Shown in pieces: positions 8,583 through 16,771 of a stretch of DNA of 64,000 nt (position 1 is the first letter of the stretch; each line of letters starts with the position of its first letter). The position numbers and the translations under genes were made by a program. The notes beneath the pieces were generated by a model. That model was not told the origin of the DNA and did no database searches. It saw only the letters and a list, made by a program, of their open reading frames with translations. The stretch lies in contig JAHHRZ010000003.1 of assembly GCA_020025515.1 (NCBI GenBank), positions 140,597 to 204,596 of the forward strand, in the 5' to 3' direction. The stretch comes from Oscillospiraceae bacterium. Its GTDB lineage: Bacteria > Bacillota > Clostridia > Oscillospirales > Oscillospiraceae.

Positions 8583-9635
8583 ATGGGAAAGTATGTACTT
8601 AAGAGAATCTGCTATATGCTTGTTGTTCTGGTCATATTGTCGCTTCTTATGTTCTTGATTTATAATCTAGTCCCGAATAACCGTGCTTATACAGATGCAA
8701 AAGACGATGAAAATAGCCAGAAGCAGGCACTGAAAGGCCTGACTGCAGAAGAAAAGAAAGATTGGTTCCAAAAGCGCTACTTTGAATATCAGTGCAAGTA
8801 TGGTACTGAGACCAATAATATGTTGGTTCGTTACGGCCGCTGGGTCGGCATCTATCCCTTGTATGATGGCAGCTTTAACGGCTTGCTGCAGGGAAACTTT
8901 GGTTATTCTTATGAGCTCAAAGGCGATGTCATTGATGTCATCCAGGAGCCGATGAAGAATACCATTCTAATTAACATTCTATCGACAATTCTAGCCTTGG
9001 GTATCACAATCCCCCTCGGCATCTTGTGTGCGGTGAAAAAGAACAGTAAGTTTGACCGAGGTGTTCAGGTTTTCACCATTATAGGCTATAGTTTGCCTAC
9101 CTTTATTACAGCAATTCTGTTCATTTGGATATTCTGTTCACTGCTTGGTTGGTTCCCGCCCAGCGGTATGAAAACCCCCGGCAGTAACTTTGAGGGCTGG
9201 GCCTATTGGAAGGATACTTTGAAGTATCTGGCACTGCCTCTTATCACTATGACATTCTGCTCCATGGGTGGTATGACCCGTTATGTCCGCGCCTCTATGA
9301 TTGATGCACTGAGTATGGACTGCATCCGCACCGCTCGCGCAAAGGGCGTTAAGGAAAAGGCCGTTATTTACTCTCATGCATGGCGCAATGCACTGATTCC
9401 CATTGTGACTCTGGTTGTTGGCTGGTTCTTGGGTATCTTTGCTGGTTCTCTGGTGTTTGAAAACATGTTCGGTCTGAATGGTATGGGTAAAATTATGATT
9501 GATTCCCTGCGTAAGACGGACTTTGACGTAGTTCTGTTCCTGCAGTTGTTCTACGTTGGTATGTCTCTCTTGGGCAACTTGATTATCGATATCATCTACG
9601 GCCTTGTTGACCCCAGAGTCAGAGTCGGAAAGTAA
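8583..9635 (+). CDS. Peptide ABC transporter permease, OppB/DppB type
   Basis: Forms half of the membrane channel. The 350-residue protein has the usual pattern: TM1 at residues 8-30, a long outer loop, then five more membrane segments. The cytoplasmic EAA-like coupling loop is visible (CIRTARAKGVKEKAVIYSHA, near residue 245). ATG 8583 is used because GGGAGA precedes it by about 7 bases. The in-frame upstream GTG at 8511 would add residues across the leader hairpins and is rejected. The outer loop between TM1 and TM2 (about residues 32-125) is somewhat longer than usual and rich in charged residues. Followed after 12 bases by the second permease. Confidence 0.92.
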   Translation: MGKYVLKRICYMLVVLVILSLLMFLIYNLVPNNRAYTDAKDDENSQKQALKGLTAEEKKDWFQKRYFEYQCKYGTETNNMLVRYGRWVGIYPLYDGSFNGLLQGNFGYSYELKGDVIDVIQEPMKNTILINILSTILALGITIPLGILCAVKKNSKFDRGVQVFTIIGYSLPTFITAILFIWIFCSLLGWFPPSGMKTPGSNFEGWAYWKDTLKYLALPLITMTFCSMGGMTRYVRASMIDALSMDCIRTARAKGVKEKAVIYSHAWRNALIPIVTLVVGWFLGIFAGSLVFENMFGLNGMGKIMIDSLRKTDFDVVLFLQLFYVGMSLLGNLIIDIIYGLVDPRVRVGK

Positions 9636-9647
9636 GGAGGCGCAGGA

Positions 9648-11597
9648 ATGAAAAAACAGAAAAAGGGCTTCTTCGGCACCATCGCCGGTTGGGGCCGTCG
9701 CCTGTTTCGGGGCGGCTCTGCTGAGCTGGTAGACCAGATGGAAGCGAATAAGAATGATCCTACCAAGGATGTTGAAGAAATTGTCAGTCCGAGCAGACAG
9801 ATTGTTCGTGGCTTTATGGAGCGTAAGTTGGCAGTTGGCGCATTGATTGTGGTCATTGTAATGATGCTGACGGTTTTCATTGGGCCGCTGTTCATGAAGA
9901 ACTACAGTGACTCTTATACGGAAGTCACCCAGAAGAACATTCCTCCTACGCAAAGCATGATGAGCGTTCCCAAAGAGCTGAAGAACGACATCAAAATGAT
10001 TGACAGTTTCGGCAGCTTTAGCGTTGGCTTGTCCAATGCCGGCAAGGTCTATGTTTGGGGCTCAACCCAGATGGGAACAACCGGCGTTGATATGAAGGAT
10101 ATTCCGCAGGAAGTGAAGGATGCCAAGATTGTACAGATTGCGGCAGGTATGGACCACGCCATTGCCATTGACGAAAATGGTAAGGTTTATGCCTGGGGTG
10201 TTAACAAGCTGGGTCAGTACGGCTACTTTGACCCGGAACTCAACCCCAGCATTCTTCCTATGCCTGATGTGCTGCTGAATGGCACCATTGATGTGAACAA
10301 CATTAAGAAGTTGACCTGCGGCTATCAGTGCTCTGCAATTTTGATGAATGATGGAACCCTGTACATTTGGGGTAATAAGAACACCTACTCCAACATTGAT
10401 AAGTTCGTTGACAAAACGGATCTGGTGGATATCGACTTCACGTTGAGCTATGTGGTTGGCCTGACAGAGGAAGGCACGGGGCTGTTTACCGGTAAGCGTG
10501 GTTTGCTGGATCAGTACCGTGCGAATATGAACACTTCTGCCAGCCCCGCCAAGCAGTTCCTGGATGGCCGCAAGATTACCAGCATCTACGCTACCAACTC
10601 CAATGTGGCTATGCTGCTGGACGACGGCTCCATGTGCTTCTCCGGTGACTTTGCCTCTGGCGCTCTGCCCATGCCGGCCATGGAAGGTGAGCAGATTGTG
10701 GATGTAAAGGCCGGTTCCTACCATTACACTGCTTTGACCGACAAGGGTAATGTTTACTCTTGGGGCGGCAACGTTTTGGGGCAGTGTGATGTTAAGGAAA
10801 GTGCTAAGGGTGCCACCCGTATCTTCGGCGGATCCTATCAGAGCTATGCAGTGAATGAGAACGATGATCTCATTGCAAAATGGGGCCTGAAGGGTTATCT
10901 CTTCGGCACGGACAGCTATGGCGCAGACATCTTCCAGCGTATCATCCAGGGTGGTAAGATGACCATGACCATTGGTGCAGTGGCCGTTATCATCTCTTCC
11001 TTCATCGGTATTATTATTGGCTGTGTCTCCGGCTATTTTGGCGGTAAGGCCGATATGTTCCTGATGCGTGTGGCTGAGGTCTTCTCTGCAATTCCGTTCC
11101 TTCCCTTTGCATTGATTTTGTCCGCTGTTATGGCGCAGATGGATATTTCTGAAAATTCTAAGATTTTCGTATTGATGGTAATTCTGGGTCTCTTGAGCTG
11201 GACTGGCCTTGCTCGTCTGGTTCGTGGTCAGGTCTTGGCTGCAAGAGAGAACGAGTATGTTACCGCTGCTAAGGCAATGGGTGTTCGCGAAGGCGCAATC
11301 GCATTCAAGCACATCCTGCCCAACATCGTCTCTGTTATCTTTGTTAACCTGACTCTGAACTTTGCTACGTGTATGCTGACCGAGTCTTCTTTGAGCTATC
11401 TGGGCTTCGGTGTTACCTATCCCAGACCCACTTGGGGCAATATGCTCAATGGCGCAAACAACGCTACCATCATCAAGAACTTCTGGTGGCAGTGGGTATT
11501 CACCTCTTTGTTCCTTGCAATTACCTGTATTTGTATCAACCTGGTCGGCGACGCCCTGCGTGACGTCATGGACCCCAAGTCTGACCGTGATCAGTAA
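9648..11597 (+). CDS. Peptide ABC transporter permease, OppC/DppC type, with inserted RCC1-like propeller
   Basis: Second permease of the transporter, 649 residues against about 300 for a normal OppC. Residues 1-60 are cytosolic and residues 61-83 are TM1. Residues about 116-409 are an insert with RCC1-type repeats: VYVWGSTQMGTTG, VYAWGVNKLGQYG, LYIWGNKNTY and VYSWGGNVLGQCD recur at roughly 50-60 residue spacing in the pattern of a beta-propeller. After it the normal OppC resumes (LFGTDSYGADIF...), with membrane segments and the EAA loop NEYVTAAKAMGVREGA. Since TM1 is followed by the insert, the propeller should face outside, where the binding protein docks (inference). The reading frame is continuous, so this is a true domain insertion and not a frameshift. 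SD AAGGAGG precedes the ATG. Confidence 0.93.
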   Translation: MKKQKKGFFGTIAGWGRRLFRGGSAELVDQMEANKNDPTKDVEEIVSPSRQIVRGFMERKLAVGALIVVIVMMLTVFIGPLFMKNYSDSYTEVTQKNIPPTQSMMSVPKELKNDIKMIDSFGSFSVGLSNAGKVYVWGSTQMGTTGVDMKDIPQEVKDAKIVQIAAGMDHAIAIDENGKVYAWGVNKLGQYGYFDPELNPSILPMPDVLLNGTIDVNNIKKLTCGYQCSAILMNDGTLYIWGNKNTYSNIDKFVDKTDLVDIDFTLSYVVGLTEEGTGLFTGKRGLLDQYRANMNTSASPAKQFLDGRKITSIYATNSNVAMLLDDGSMCFSGDFASGALPMPAMEGEQIVDVKAGSYHYTALTDKGNVYSWGGNVLGQCDVKESAKGATRIFGGSYQSYAVNENDDLIAKWGLKGYLFGTDSYGADIFQRIIQGGKMTMTIGAVAVIISSFIGIIIGCVSGYFGGKADMFLMRVAEVFSAIPFLPFALILSAVMAQMDISENSKIFVLMVILGLLSWTGLARLVRGQVLAARENEYVTAAKAMGVREGAIAFKHILPNIVSVIFVNLTLNFATCMLTESSLSYLGFGVTYPRPTWGNMLNGANNATIIKNFWWQWVFTSLFLAITCICINLVGDALRDVMDPKSDRDQ

Positions 11598-11611
11598 AGG
11601 AGGGAGAAGTT

Positions 11612-12601
11612 ATGGCATTACTTGAATTAAAGGATCTACATACCTTCTTCCGTACGAAGAAGGGTATCGTGAAGGCAGTCAACGGAGTTTCTTACTCCGT
11701 TGACGAAGGAAAAACTCTGGGCGTTGTCGGCGAATCTGGTTCCGGTAAGTCCGTCTCCGCCATGAGCGTTCTGCAGCTGCTGGATGGCAATGGTTATATC
11801 GACTCCGGCGAGATTCTGTTTGACGGCGTTGATCTTACCAAGTGCAGCAAAGACGAGATGTACTCCATTCGTGGCAATGAAATCTCCGTCATCTTCCAGG
11901 AGCCTATGACCGCACTGAACCCCGTTTTCTCTGTAAAACGGCAGTTGTCCGAGCCTTTCATTATCCACCGTAAGATGTCGAAGAAAGAGGCTGAAAAGGC
12001 AGCACTTAAGATGCTGGCTGACGTAAAGATCCCCAATCCTGAGGTGGTTCTGAACCAGTATCCCCATCAGCTGTCTGGTGGTATGCGTCAGCGTGTTATG
12101 ATTGCAATCGCTCTGGCCTGTGAGCCGAAGCTGCTGATTGCTGACGAGCCCACTACCGCTCTGGACGTTACCATTCAGGCTCAGATTCTGCGTCTGATGA
12201 ACGAGTTGAAGCGCACTCGTGGCACCTCCATCATGTTTATTACCCATGACCTGGGTGTTATTAACCAGATGGCCGATGATGTAGCTGTTATGTACTGTGG
12301 ACAGGTTGTGGAGCACGTCCCCGCTCGGACGCTGTTCTCACGCTCGGTAAAGTACTCCCATCCTTACACAGAGGGCCTGCTGGCTTCCATGCCTCGCTTG
12401 GATACACATAGTGAGCGCTTGGATGCCATCCCCGGCGCAGTTCCCCATCCTCTGGCCCTGCCCAAGGGTTGTAAATTCGCACCCCGGTGCAAGTACTGCA
12501 CTCAGCGCTGTATGGAAGAGGAGCCCGAGCTGGTTTCTGTAGCACCTAACCAGGAAATTCGCTGCTTCTATCCGGATAAGGAGGCCCGTAATGGAAAATA
12601 A
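11612..12601 (+). CDS. Peptide ABC transporter ATPase, OppD/DppD type
   Basis: Cytoplasmic ATPase that powers the transporter. The 329 residues show Walker A GESGSGKS (about residue 40), the Q loop (IFQEPMTALNP), the ABC signature LSGGMRQRV, Walker B LLIADEPTTALD, the H-loop (MFITHDLG), and the Cys-rich OppD C-terminal motif (CKFAPRCKYC...C), which often binds an iron-sulfur cluster or metal in this family. Normal length. AAAGGAGGGAG lies upstream of the ATG, and the 3' end overlaps the next ATPase gene by 11 bases, indicating translational coupling. Confidence 0.95.
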   Translation: MALLELKDLHTFFRTKKGIVKAVNGVSYSVDEGKTLGVVGESGSGKSVSAMSVLQLLDGNGYIDSGEILFDGVDLTKCSKDEMYSIRGNEISVIFQEPMTALNPVFSVKRQLSEPFIIHRKMSKKEAEKAALKMLADVKIPNPEVVLNQYPHQLSGGMRQRVMIAIALACEPKLLIADEPTTALDVTIQAQILRLMNELKRTRGTSIMFITHDLGVINQMADDVAVMYCGQVVEHVPARTLFSRSVKYSHPYTEGLLASMPRLDTHSERLDAIPGAVPHPLALPKGCKFAPRCKYCTQRCMEEEPELVSVAPNQEIRCFYPDKEARNGK

Positions 12602-14129
12602 GGAACGTAAGATACTGCTGCAAATTTCCAATCTGAAGCAGTACTTCCCTGTGGGAAAGGGCCTGGCAGTTAAGGCCAATGATGGTATCTCCATCGATAT
12701 CTATGAAGGTGAAACCTTCGGCTTGGTCGGTGAGTCCGGTTGTGGTAAGTCCACCTTAGGTCGGTCCCTGTTGCAGCTTTATAAGCAAACCGATGGCCGC
12801 ACCATGTATTTTGGCCGTGAACTGGCTGAGGTTGCTCCTAAGTATGTGCATGATACCTTCCGTAGTATGAGCAGGCGGAAGGAGAAGATGCTGGAGGCTC
12901 AGAAAAAGTATGAGGCTTTTCAGGCTCAGTACGATGTACTGACTGAGACCGAGCAGTACAGCAAGCATGCGGAACTGACACACCTGAAGAAAGAGGCCAA
13001 TGACGCAATGTTGGACCTGACCACTTTGATTGGTGGTCTGGTTGCTGCCCCGGATATGGAGGCCGTTGCCAATATTTATCTGGAACAATACAAGGTATTC
13101 CAGGAACTGTCCAAGGCAACATACAAGCGCCAGGATTTGGAACTTGATGTAAAGGATACCGCATATCAGCTGAAGAAGCAGAGAGAGGCTGGAAAGTCTG
13201 AGGGTTCTGCTAAGGCCAAGGCCGAGAAGGCAGAGGCTAAGCTGAAGGCTTGCGATGACGAAATTGCTCAGATTCGCAAGCGTCTGGCAGATATCAATGT
13301 TCGTATTGATGCACTGCGTAAGCAGCATGAGAAAGATCCCGATTTTGCGAAGTACGATGTATATCGCTCCAACGGTATTGATTTGGCTCGTTTGACTTAT
13401 GATGAGATGCGGCACTTGCGCAGTGACTTGCAGTTGATCTTCCAGGACCCCTATTCTTCCCTGAACCCCAGAATGACGGTTGGTCAGATTATTGGCGAAG
13501 GCATGATTGCGCATAAGTACTTCCGTAAGAATGACGAGCGCATGCAGGAAGAAGTGGTGAAGGTTATGGAGGAATGTGGCTTGGCTGGCTACTTCGTCCA
13601 TCGCTTCCCTCACCAGTTCTCTGGTGGTCAGCGTCAGAGAATCGGTATCGCTCGTTCTTTGGCTTTGCGTCCTAAGTTTGTGGTTTGTGACGAGGCTGTT
13701 TCTGCTCTGGACGTTTCCATTCAGGCTCAGGTTATCAACCTGTTGAAGGAACTGAAGGAGAAGCAGCATCTGACCTACATGTTCATCACCCATGACCTGT
13801 CTGTTGTTAAGTACATCTCCGACAGAATCGGTGTTATGTATCTGGGCAACATGGTTGAGCTTGCTCCCTCCGATGACATTTTCGCTCATCCCATGCATCC
13901 CTACACGGAAGCATTGCTGAACGCAATTCCTACCACTGACGAGGATGCAAACCGGGAGCCCGAGGTTCTGGAGGGTGATATCCCCAGCCCTGTGAAACCT
14001 CCTAAGGGCTGCAAGTTCCACACTCGCTGCAAGTATTGCACTGAGATCTGTACGCAGGTTGTGCCTGAGTTCCGTGAGCTTCGCCCCAATCATTTCGTAG
14101 CTTGTCACCACGTACTGAACGAGAAGTAA
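12591..14129 (+). CDS. Peptide ABC transporter ATPase, OppF/DppF type, with long coiled-coil insert
   Basis: Second ATPase, 512 residues against about 320 for a normal OppF. Walker A GESGCGKST is near residue 48. The protein should then run within about 40 residues into the Q loop, but residues about 85-268 are extra and almost wholly charged helical sequence (Lys/Glu/Ala heptads such as KAKAEKAEAKLKACDDEIAQ), that is, a coiled coil. The ATPase then resumes with LIFQDPYSSLNP, the ABC signature FSGGQRQRIG, Walker B FVVCDEAVSALD and the C-terminal CKFHTRCKYC motif. All catalytic motifs are intact. The insert sits between Walker A and the Q loop, near the face that touches the permease, so it may contact another component (inference). 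Confidence 0.93.
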   Translation: MENKERKILLQISNLKQYFPVGKGLAVKANDGISIDIYEGETFGLVGESGCGKSTLGRSLLQLYKQTDGRTMYFGRELAEVAPKYVHDTFRSMSRRKEKMLEAQKKYEAFQAQYDVLTETEQYSKHAELTHLKKEANDAMLDLTTLIGGLVAAPDMEAVANIYLEQYKVFQELSKATYKRQDLELDVKDTAYQLKKQREAGKSEGSAKAKAEKAEAKLKACDDEIAQIRKRLADINVRIDALRKQHEKDPDFAKYDVYRSNGIDLARLTYDEMRHLRSDLQLIFQDPYSSLNPRMTVGQIIGEGMIAHKYFRKNDERMQEEVVKVMEECGLAGYFVHRFPHQFSGGQRQRIGIARSLALRPKFVVCDEAVSALDVSIQAQVINLLKELKEKQHLTYMFITHDLSVVKYISDRIGVMYLGNMVELAPSDDIFAHPMHPYTEALLNAIPTTDEDANREPEVLEGDIPSPVKPPKGCKFHTRCKYCTEICTQVVPEFRELRPNHFVACHHVLNEK

Positions 14130-14142
14130 AGGAGGCCCCGCA

Positions 14143-14409
14143 GTGCTCCTGCAACGGAAAGTAAGAAGAGCCTTTGACTGGCAAAAAGAACAAGCCAGTC
14201 AGCGTGAGGCTGAGAGCAAGAAGAAGCCGGAGTACGAGACTTCTGATGAATTGCCTCCTATGGAGGATTTGATTGAGAAAGATGATGTGATGTTGGAGAA
14301 AGGTGATCTTTCCGCTATGATTTTTTCAGCGCTTATCACCATTGTGCCGGCATGCCTTCTGGTTCTCCTAGTGATTGTTCTAGTGGTCTGGTTCGCGCTT
14401 GGTCTATAA
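14143..14409 (+). CDS. Small single-span membrane protein at the end of the transporter operon
   Basis: An 88-residue protein: a charged N-terminal half (residues 1-55, many Lys/Glu) and one membrane span near the C-terminus (about residues 62-87). It starts at GTG 14143, set by GGAGG at 7 bases spacing right after the OppF stop. The next feature is the operon terminator, so it is very probably co-transcribed with the transporter. No family was recognised. With one span and a cytoplasmic charged tail it could be an accessory subunit of the enlarged transporter (inference from position only). Confidence 0.75.
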   Translation: MLLQRKVRRAFDWQKEQASQREAESKKKPEYETSDELPPMEDLIEKDDVMLEKGDLSAMIFSALITIVPACLLVLLVIVLVVWFALGL

Positions 14410-14421
14410 GGATTTGTAATT

Positions 14422-14455
14422 AAGGCTGTCTTGCATTGCAAGGCAGCCTTTTTTT
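14422..14455 (+). terminator. Terminator of the peptide transporter operon
   Basis: A 14-bp stem (AAGGCTGTCTTGCA with TGCAAGGCAGCCTT, one G-T pair) with almost no loop, followed by seven T. Confidence 0.9.
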
Positions 14456-14495
14456 GTACTTGAGATGTCAGATAAGTTTTCAAAGCGCCGCCACT

Positions 14496-14530
14496 TCCCG
14501 ACAAGTTCTGCCCTTCTCCTGTGCTAAAAT
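14496..14530 (+). promoter_or_regulatory. Possible Spo0A-type promoter region of spoIIE
   Basis: A -10-like TAAAAT (14525-14530) has no good -35. Just upstream, CCCGACAAG reads CTTGTCGGG on the other strand, close to the Spo0A box TTGTCGAA. In Bacillus spoIIE is driven by Spo0A with an unusual promoter, so this is plausible but weak. Confidence 0.3.
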
Positions 14531-14554
14531 AAAGGCAAAGGGAGGCGGTGGTAT

Positions 14555-16510
14555 ATGGGGCATTTTGCTCCTGCGGCGGTGCAGGCAGTTGGACACAGAC
14601 TGAGGCGTATAGAGCCTCTCAAGACACTTTTGGGATTGGTACGGGATGGCGCATTGGCTTATATTCTGTCAGCGGCTGCCCTGAAAACCAGTCCCATTCC
14701 AATCTGCATAGGATTCATTGTCAACTGCAATGCGGACTGGTCTTCTTTGGTGGGAGCTATGGGGGCGGCCCTGGGTTATTTTCACTTTTGGGGCGGACAA
14801 GCCGCCCTGGAGCCTCTGGCAGGAATTATAGCAGCGCTTCTGGGCACGGCCATTTTCACAGGGACAGAGCTAAGGGAGCGATCATGGTTTCTTCCGGCAT
14901 TGTGCACGGGGATCACTGCGGCGTTGGGATTCCCGTTTCTTCTGAACAAACCTATGCTGCCCGCAGCGGACCTATTGGACTACTGCTTCCGTGCGCTATG
15001 TGCAGGTGCAGGCGCAGTTATTTTTCGGGAACCTTCCATTCCGCCTATGCGGTGGGGAGCGATTATTTTAGGACTATGCCAGGTGAGCTTTGGCAGAGTT
15101 TTGGATTTGGGCATTGCGGCATCCTCTTTGTTGGTTGGCCTTCATGGAGGAATGGCCGGACTGTCATGGGCCTTGTGTTGTGGTCTTGCAATCGACCTAT
15201 CCGGAATCACAAAAGTGATGCTGACACCGGTTTTGTGTCTGTCGCTGCTTTCGGACAGCCTCACAGGAAATGGTAGGAGAAGGCATGCGTTGACGACCAC
15301 TTTGTGGTGTGTGCCGTTTCTCTATTTATCGGGAACCTTTGAGCCGGTGGTACCTATATCCTTGGGAGCCGGAGGATTGGCTTCCGCATTTCTGCCTGTG
15401 GAAAAAAAGAAGGTACCTCGACCATCTCCACAGATAGTTCAGCGTTTGGAACAGGCGGCGGAATCTATGGAGTACTTAGAGAACCTGTTGTCACAGGATC
15501 GGATGCCGATATACCGGGGAGATATCTTTTTAGAGCAGGTAATTGCACGTGCCTGTCAGGGGTGCAGCAGACGGGAGCAATGCTGGATTATGGAGGGAGA
15601 GGAAAACCGTTCCAAGTTAAAGCGGTGCATCCTGCCTATGCTGGAGAGAAGAAAAGTACAGCCAGAGGATTTGCCGGAGGATTTCCGATCCAGATGCCGC
15701 CGGCCGGATGGGATGCTCAGGGCAATGTATGATACCATGGAGGATATGCGACTTCGTCTTCAGCATGAAGCAAGGCAGACAGAGAGCCGAAAGGCGCTGG
15801 AACACCAGTATGCATTTCTTGCATGGTATCTCCGTGAAGCAGCCCAGGGGCTGTTTTTGCCACGGGATGGGGAAAAACAATATGAACCCGATTTGGGGAT
15901 CGGGGCCAGAGGAAAGTTCGGCCCCCATGATTCCGGGGACGCCGTGGTGCATTTCCCTGGTCCTGGCAGCCGTTACTATGTGGTGCTATGCGACGGGATG
16001 GGGGCCGGAGTGGGGGCTGCACGGGAGAGTGAGAGAGCCACTGAGATTTTACAGGGGATGCTGCAGGCGGGATACCCTGCCAAAGCGGCACTGGAGACGC
16101 TGAATGATTTATATGTCCTTCGTGACACAGGGGGTTTTTCAACGGCAGATCTTCTGGAACTTCACCTGGACACCGGAAGGGGGGTTTTGTACAAATGGGG
16201 GGCAGCGGTCAGCTTTTTGAAACATCGCCGGGCGGTACGCCTGTTGGGGACAGCCGCGCCGCCCCCCGGTGTGGGAATTGGAGAGACACACCGGGCTGAG
16301 GTGATTCGGCTATCCCTACAGAGGCAGGAGGTAGTGGTTCTGGTCAGCGACGGTCTGGATGGAGAGGAGACCCAGACCAAAATTGCGGATTACACTGGCC
16401 ACTCCACAAAGGCATTGGCATCCTTATTGGTTGCCGGGCCTGAAATTCAGGAAGACGATCAGACAGCGGTAGCAGTTTGCCTTCGTCCCTTATCGTCAAC
16501 AGTAACATAA
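14555..16510 (+). CDS. spoIIE: Stage II sporulation protein E (membrane PP2C phosphatase)
   Basis: In sporulating Firmicutes SpoIIE dephosphorylates SpoIIAA and so activates sigma-F in the forespore. The 651-residue product has an N-terminal multi-span membrane region (about residues 30-285), a Cys-containing central region (CQGCSRREQCW near residue 345), and a C-terminal PP2C-type phosphatase domain (about 445-651). The domain shows the metal-binding sequence SGDAVVHF...VLCDGMGAGVGA and later VLVSDGLDG and EDDQTAVAVC. It is shorter than B. subtilis SpoIIE (over 800 residues), as is common in Clostridia, with fewer or shorter membrane segments. GGGAGGCGG precedes the ATG. The gene stands alone and ends at a terminator shared with glmS. 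Confidence 0.9.
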   Translation: MGHFAPAAVQAVGHRLRRIEPLKTLLGLVRDGALAYILSAAALKTSPIPICIGFIVNCNADWSSLVGAMGAALGYFHFWGGQAALEPLAGIIAALLGTAIFTGTELRERSWFLPALCTGITAALGFPFLLNKPMLPAADLLDYCFRALCAGAGAVIFREPSIPPMRWGAIILGLCQVSFGRVLDLGIAASSLLVGLHGGMAGLSWALCCGLAIDLSGITKVMLTPVLCLSLLSDSLTGNGRRRHALTTTLWCVPFLYLSGTFEPVVPISLGAGGLASAFLPVEKKKVPRPSPQIVQRLEQAAESMEYLENLLSQDRMPIYRGDIFLEQVIARACQGCSRREQCWIMEGEENRSKLKRCILPMLERRKVQPEDLPEDFRSRCRRPDGMLRAMYDTMEDMRLRLQHEARQTESRKALEHQYAFLAWYLREAAQGLFLPRDGEKQYEPDLGIGARGKFGPHDSGDAVVHFPGPGSRYYVVLCDGMGAGVGAARESERATEILQGMLQAGYPAKAALETLNDLYVLRDTGGFSTADLLELHLDTGRGVLYKWGAAVSFLKHRRAVRLLGTAAPPPGVGIGETHRAEVIRLSLQRQEVVVLVSDGLDGEETQTKIADYTGHSTKALASLLVAGPEIQEDDQTAVAVCLRPLSSTVT

Positions 16511-16687
16511 CACATATTTCGTGCACAGTTTGTCGAAACACTACATATTGCATAAATTTATTCCGCCAAACCACAAAATATGTCAGTAGGAGAAAAAAGA
16601 AGTTGAAATTTTGGTTGAAATCACGTTTTATGATCGTTTCTTCTTTACAACCCCTGCTGGATGTCTGATTTTTGCACATCTCAAAAG

Positions 16688-16734
16688 AAAACCAACGGTA
16701 TCCAAGAATGTCATCTTGTGTACCGTTGGTTTTT
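16688..16734. terminator. Bidirectional terminator between spoIIE and glmS
   Basis: AAAACCAACGGTA (16688-16700) pairs with TACCGTTGGTTTT (16721-16733), and an inner CAAGA/TCTTG stem extends it. T-rich tails on both strands fit the two convergent genes. Confidence 0.85.
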
Positions 16735-16771
16735 CTTGTTCATTTCAAAAAATCAGATGCAGAAACAAAAC

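Noticed and set aside
10062..11312. A 416-codon minus-strand frame opposite the RCC1-permease
   Set aside because: Shadow of the permease gene; no start signal and no family match.
12756..14111. A 451-codon minus-strand frame opposite the OppF-type gene
   Set aside because: Shadow of the ATPase gene, whose motifs are complete on the plus strand.
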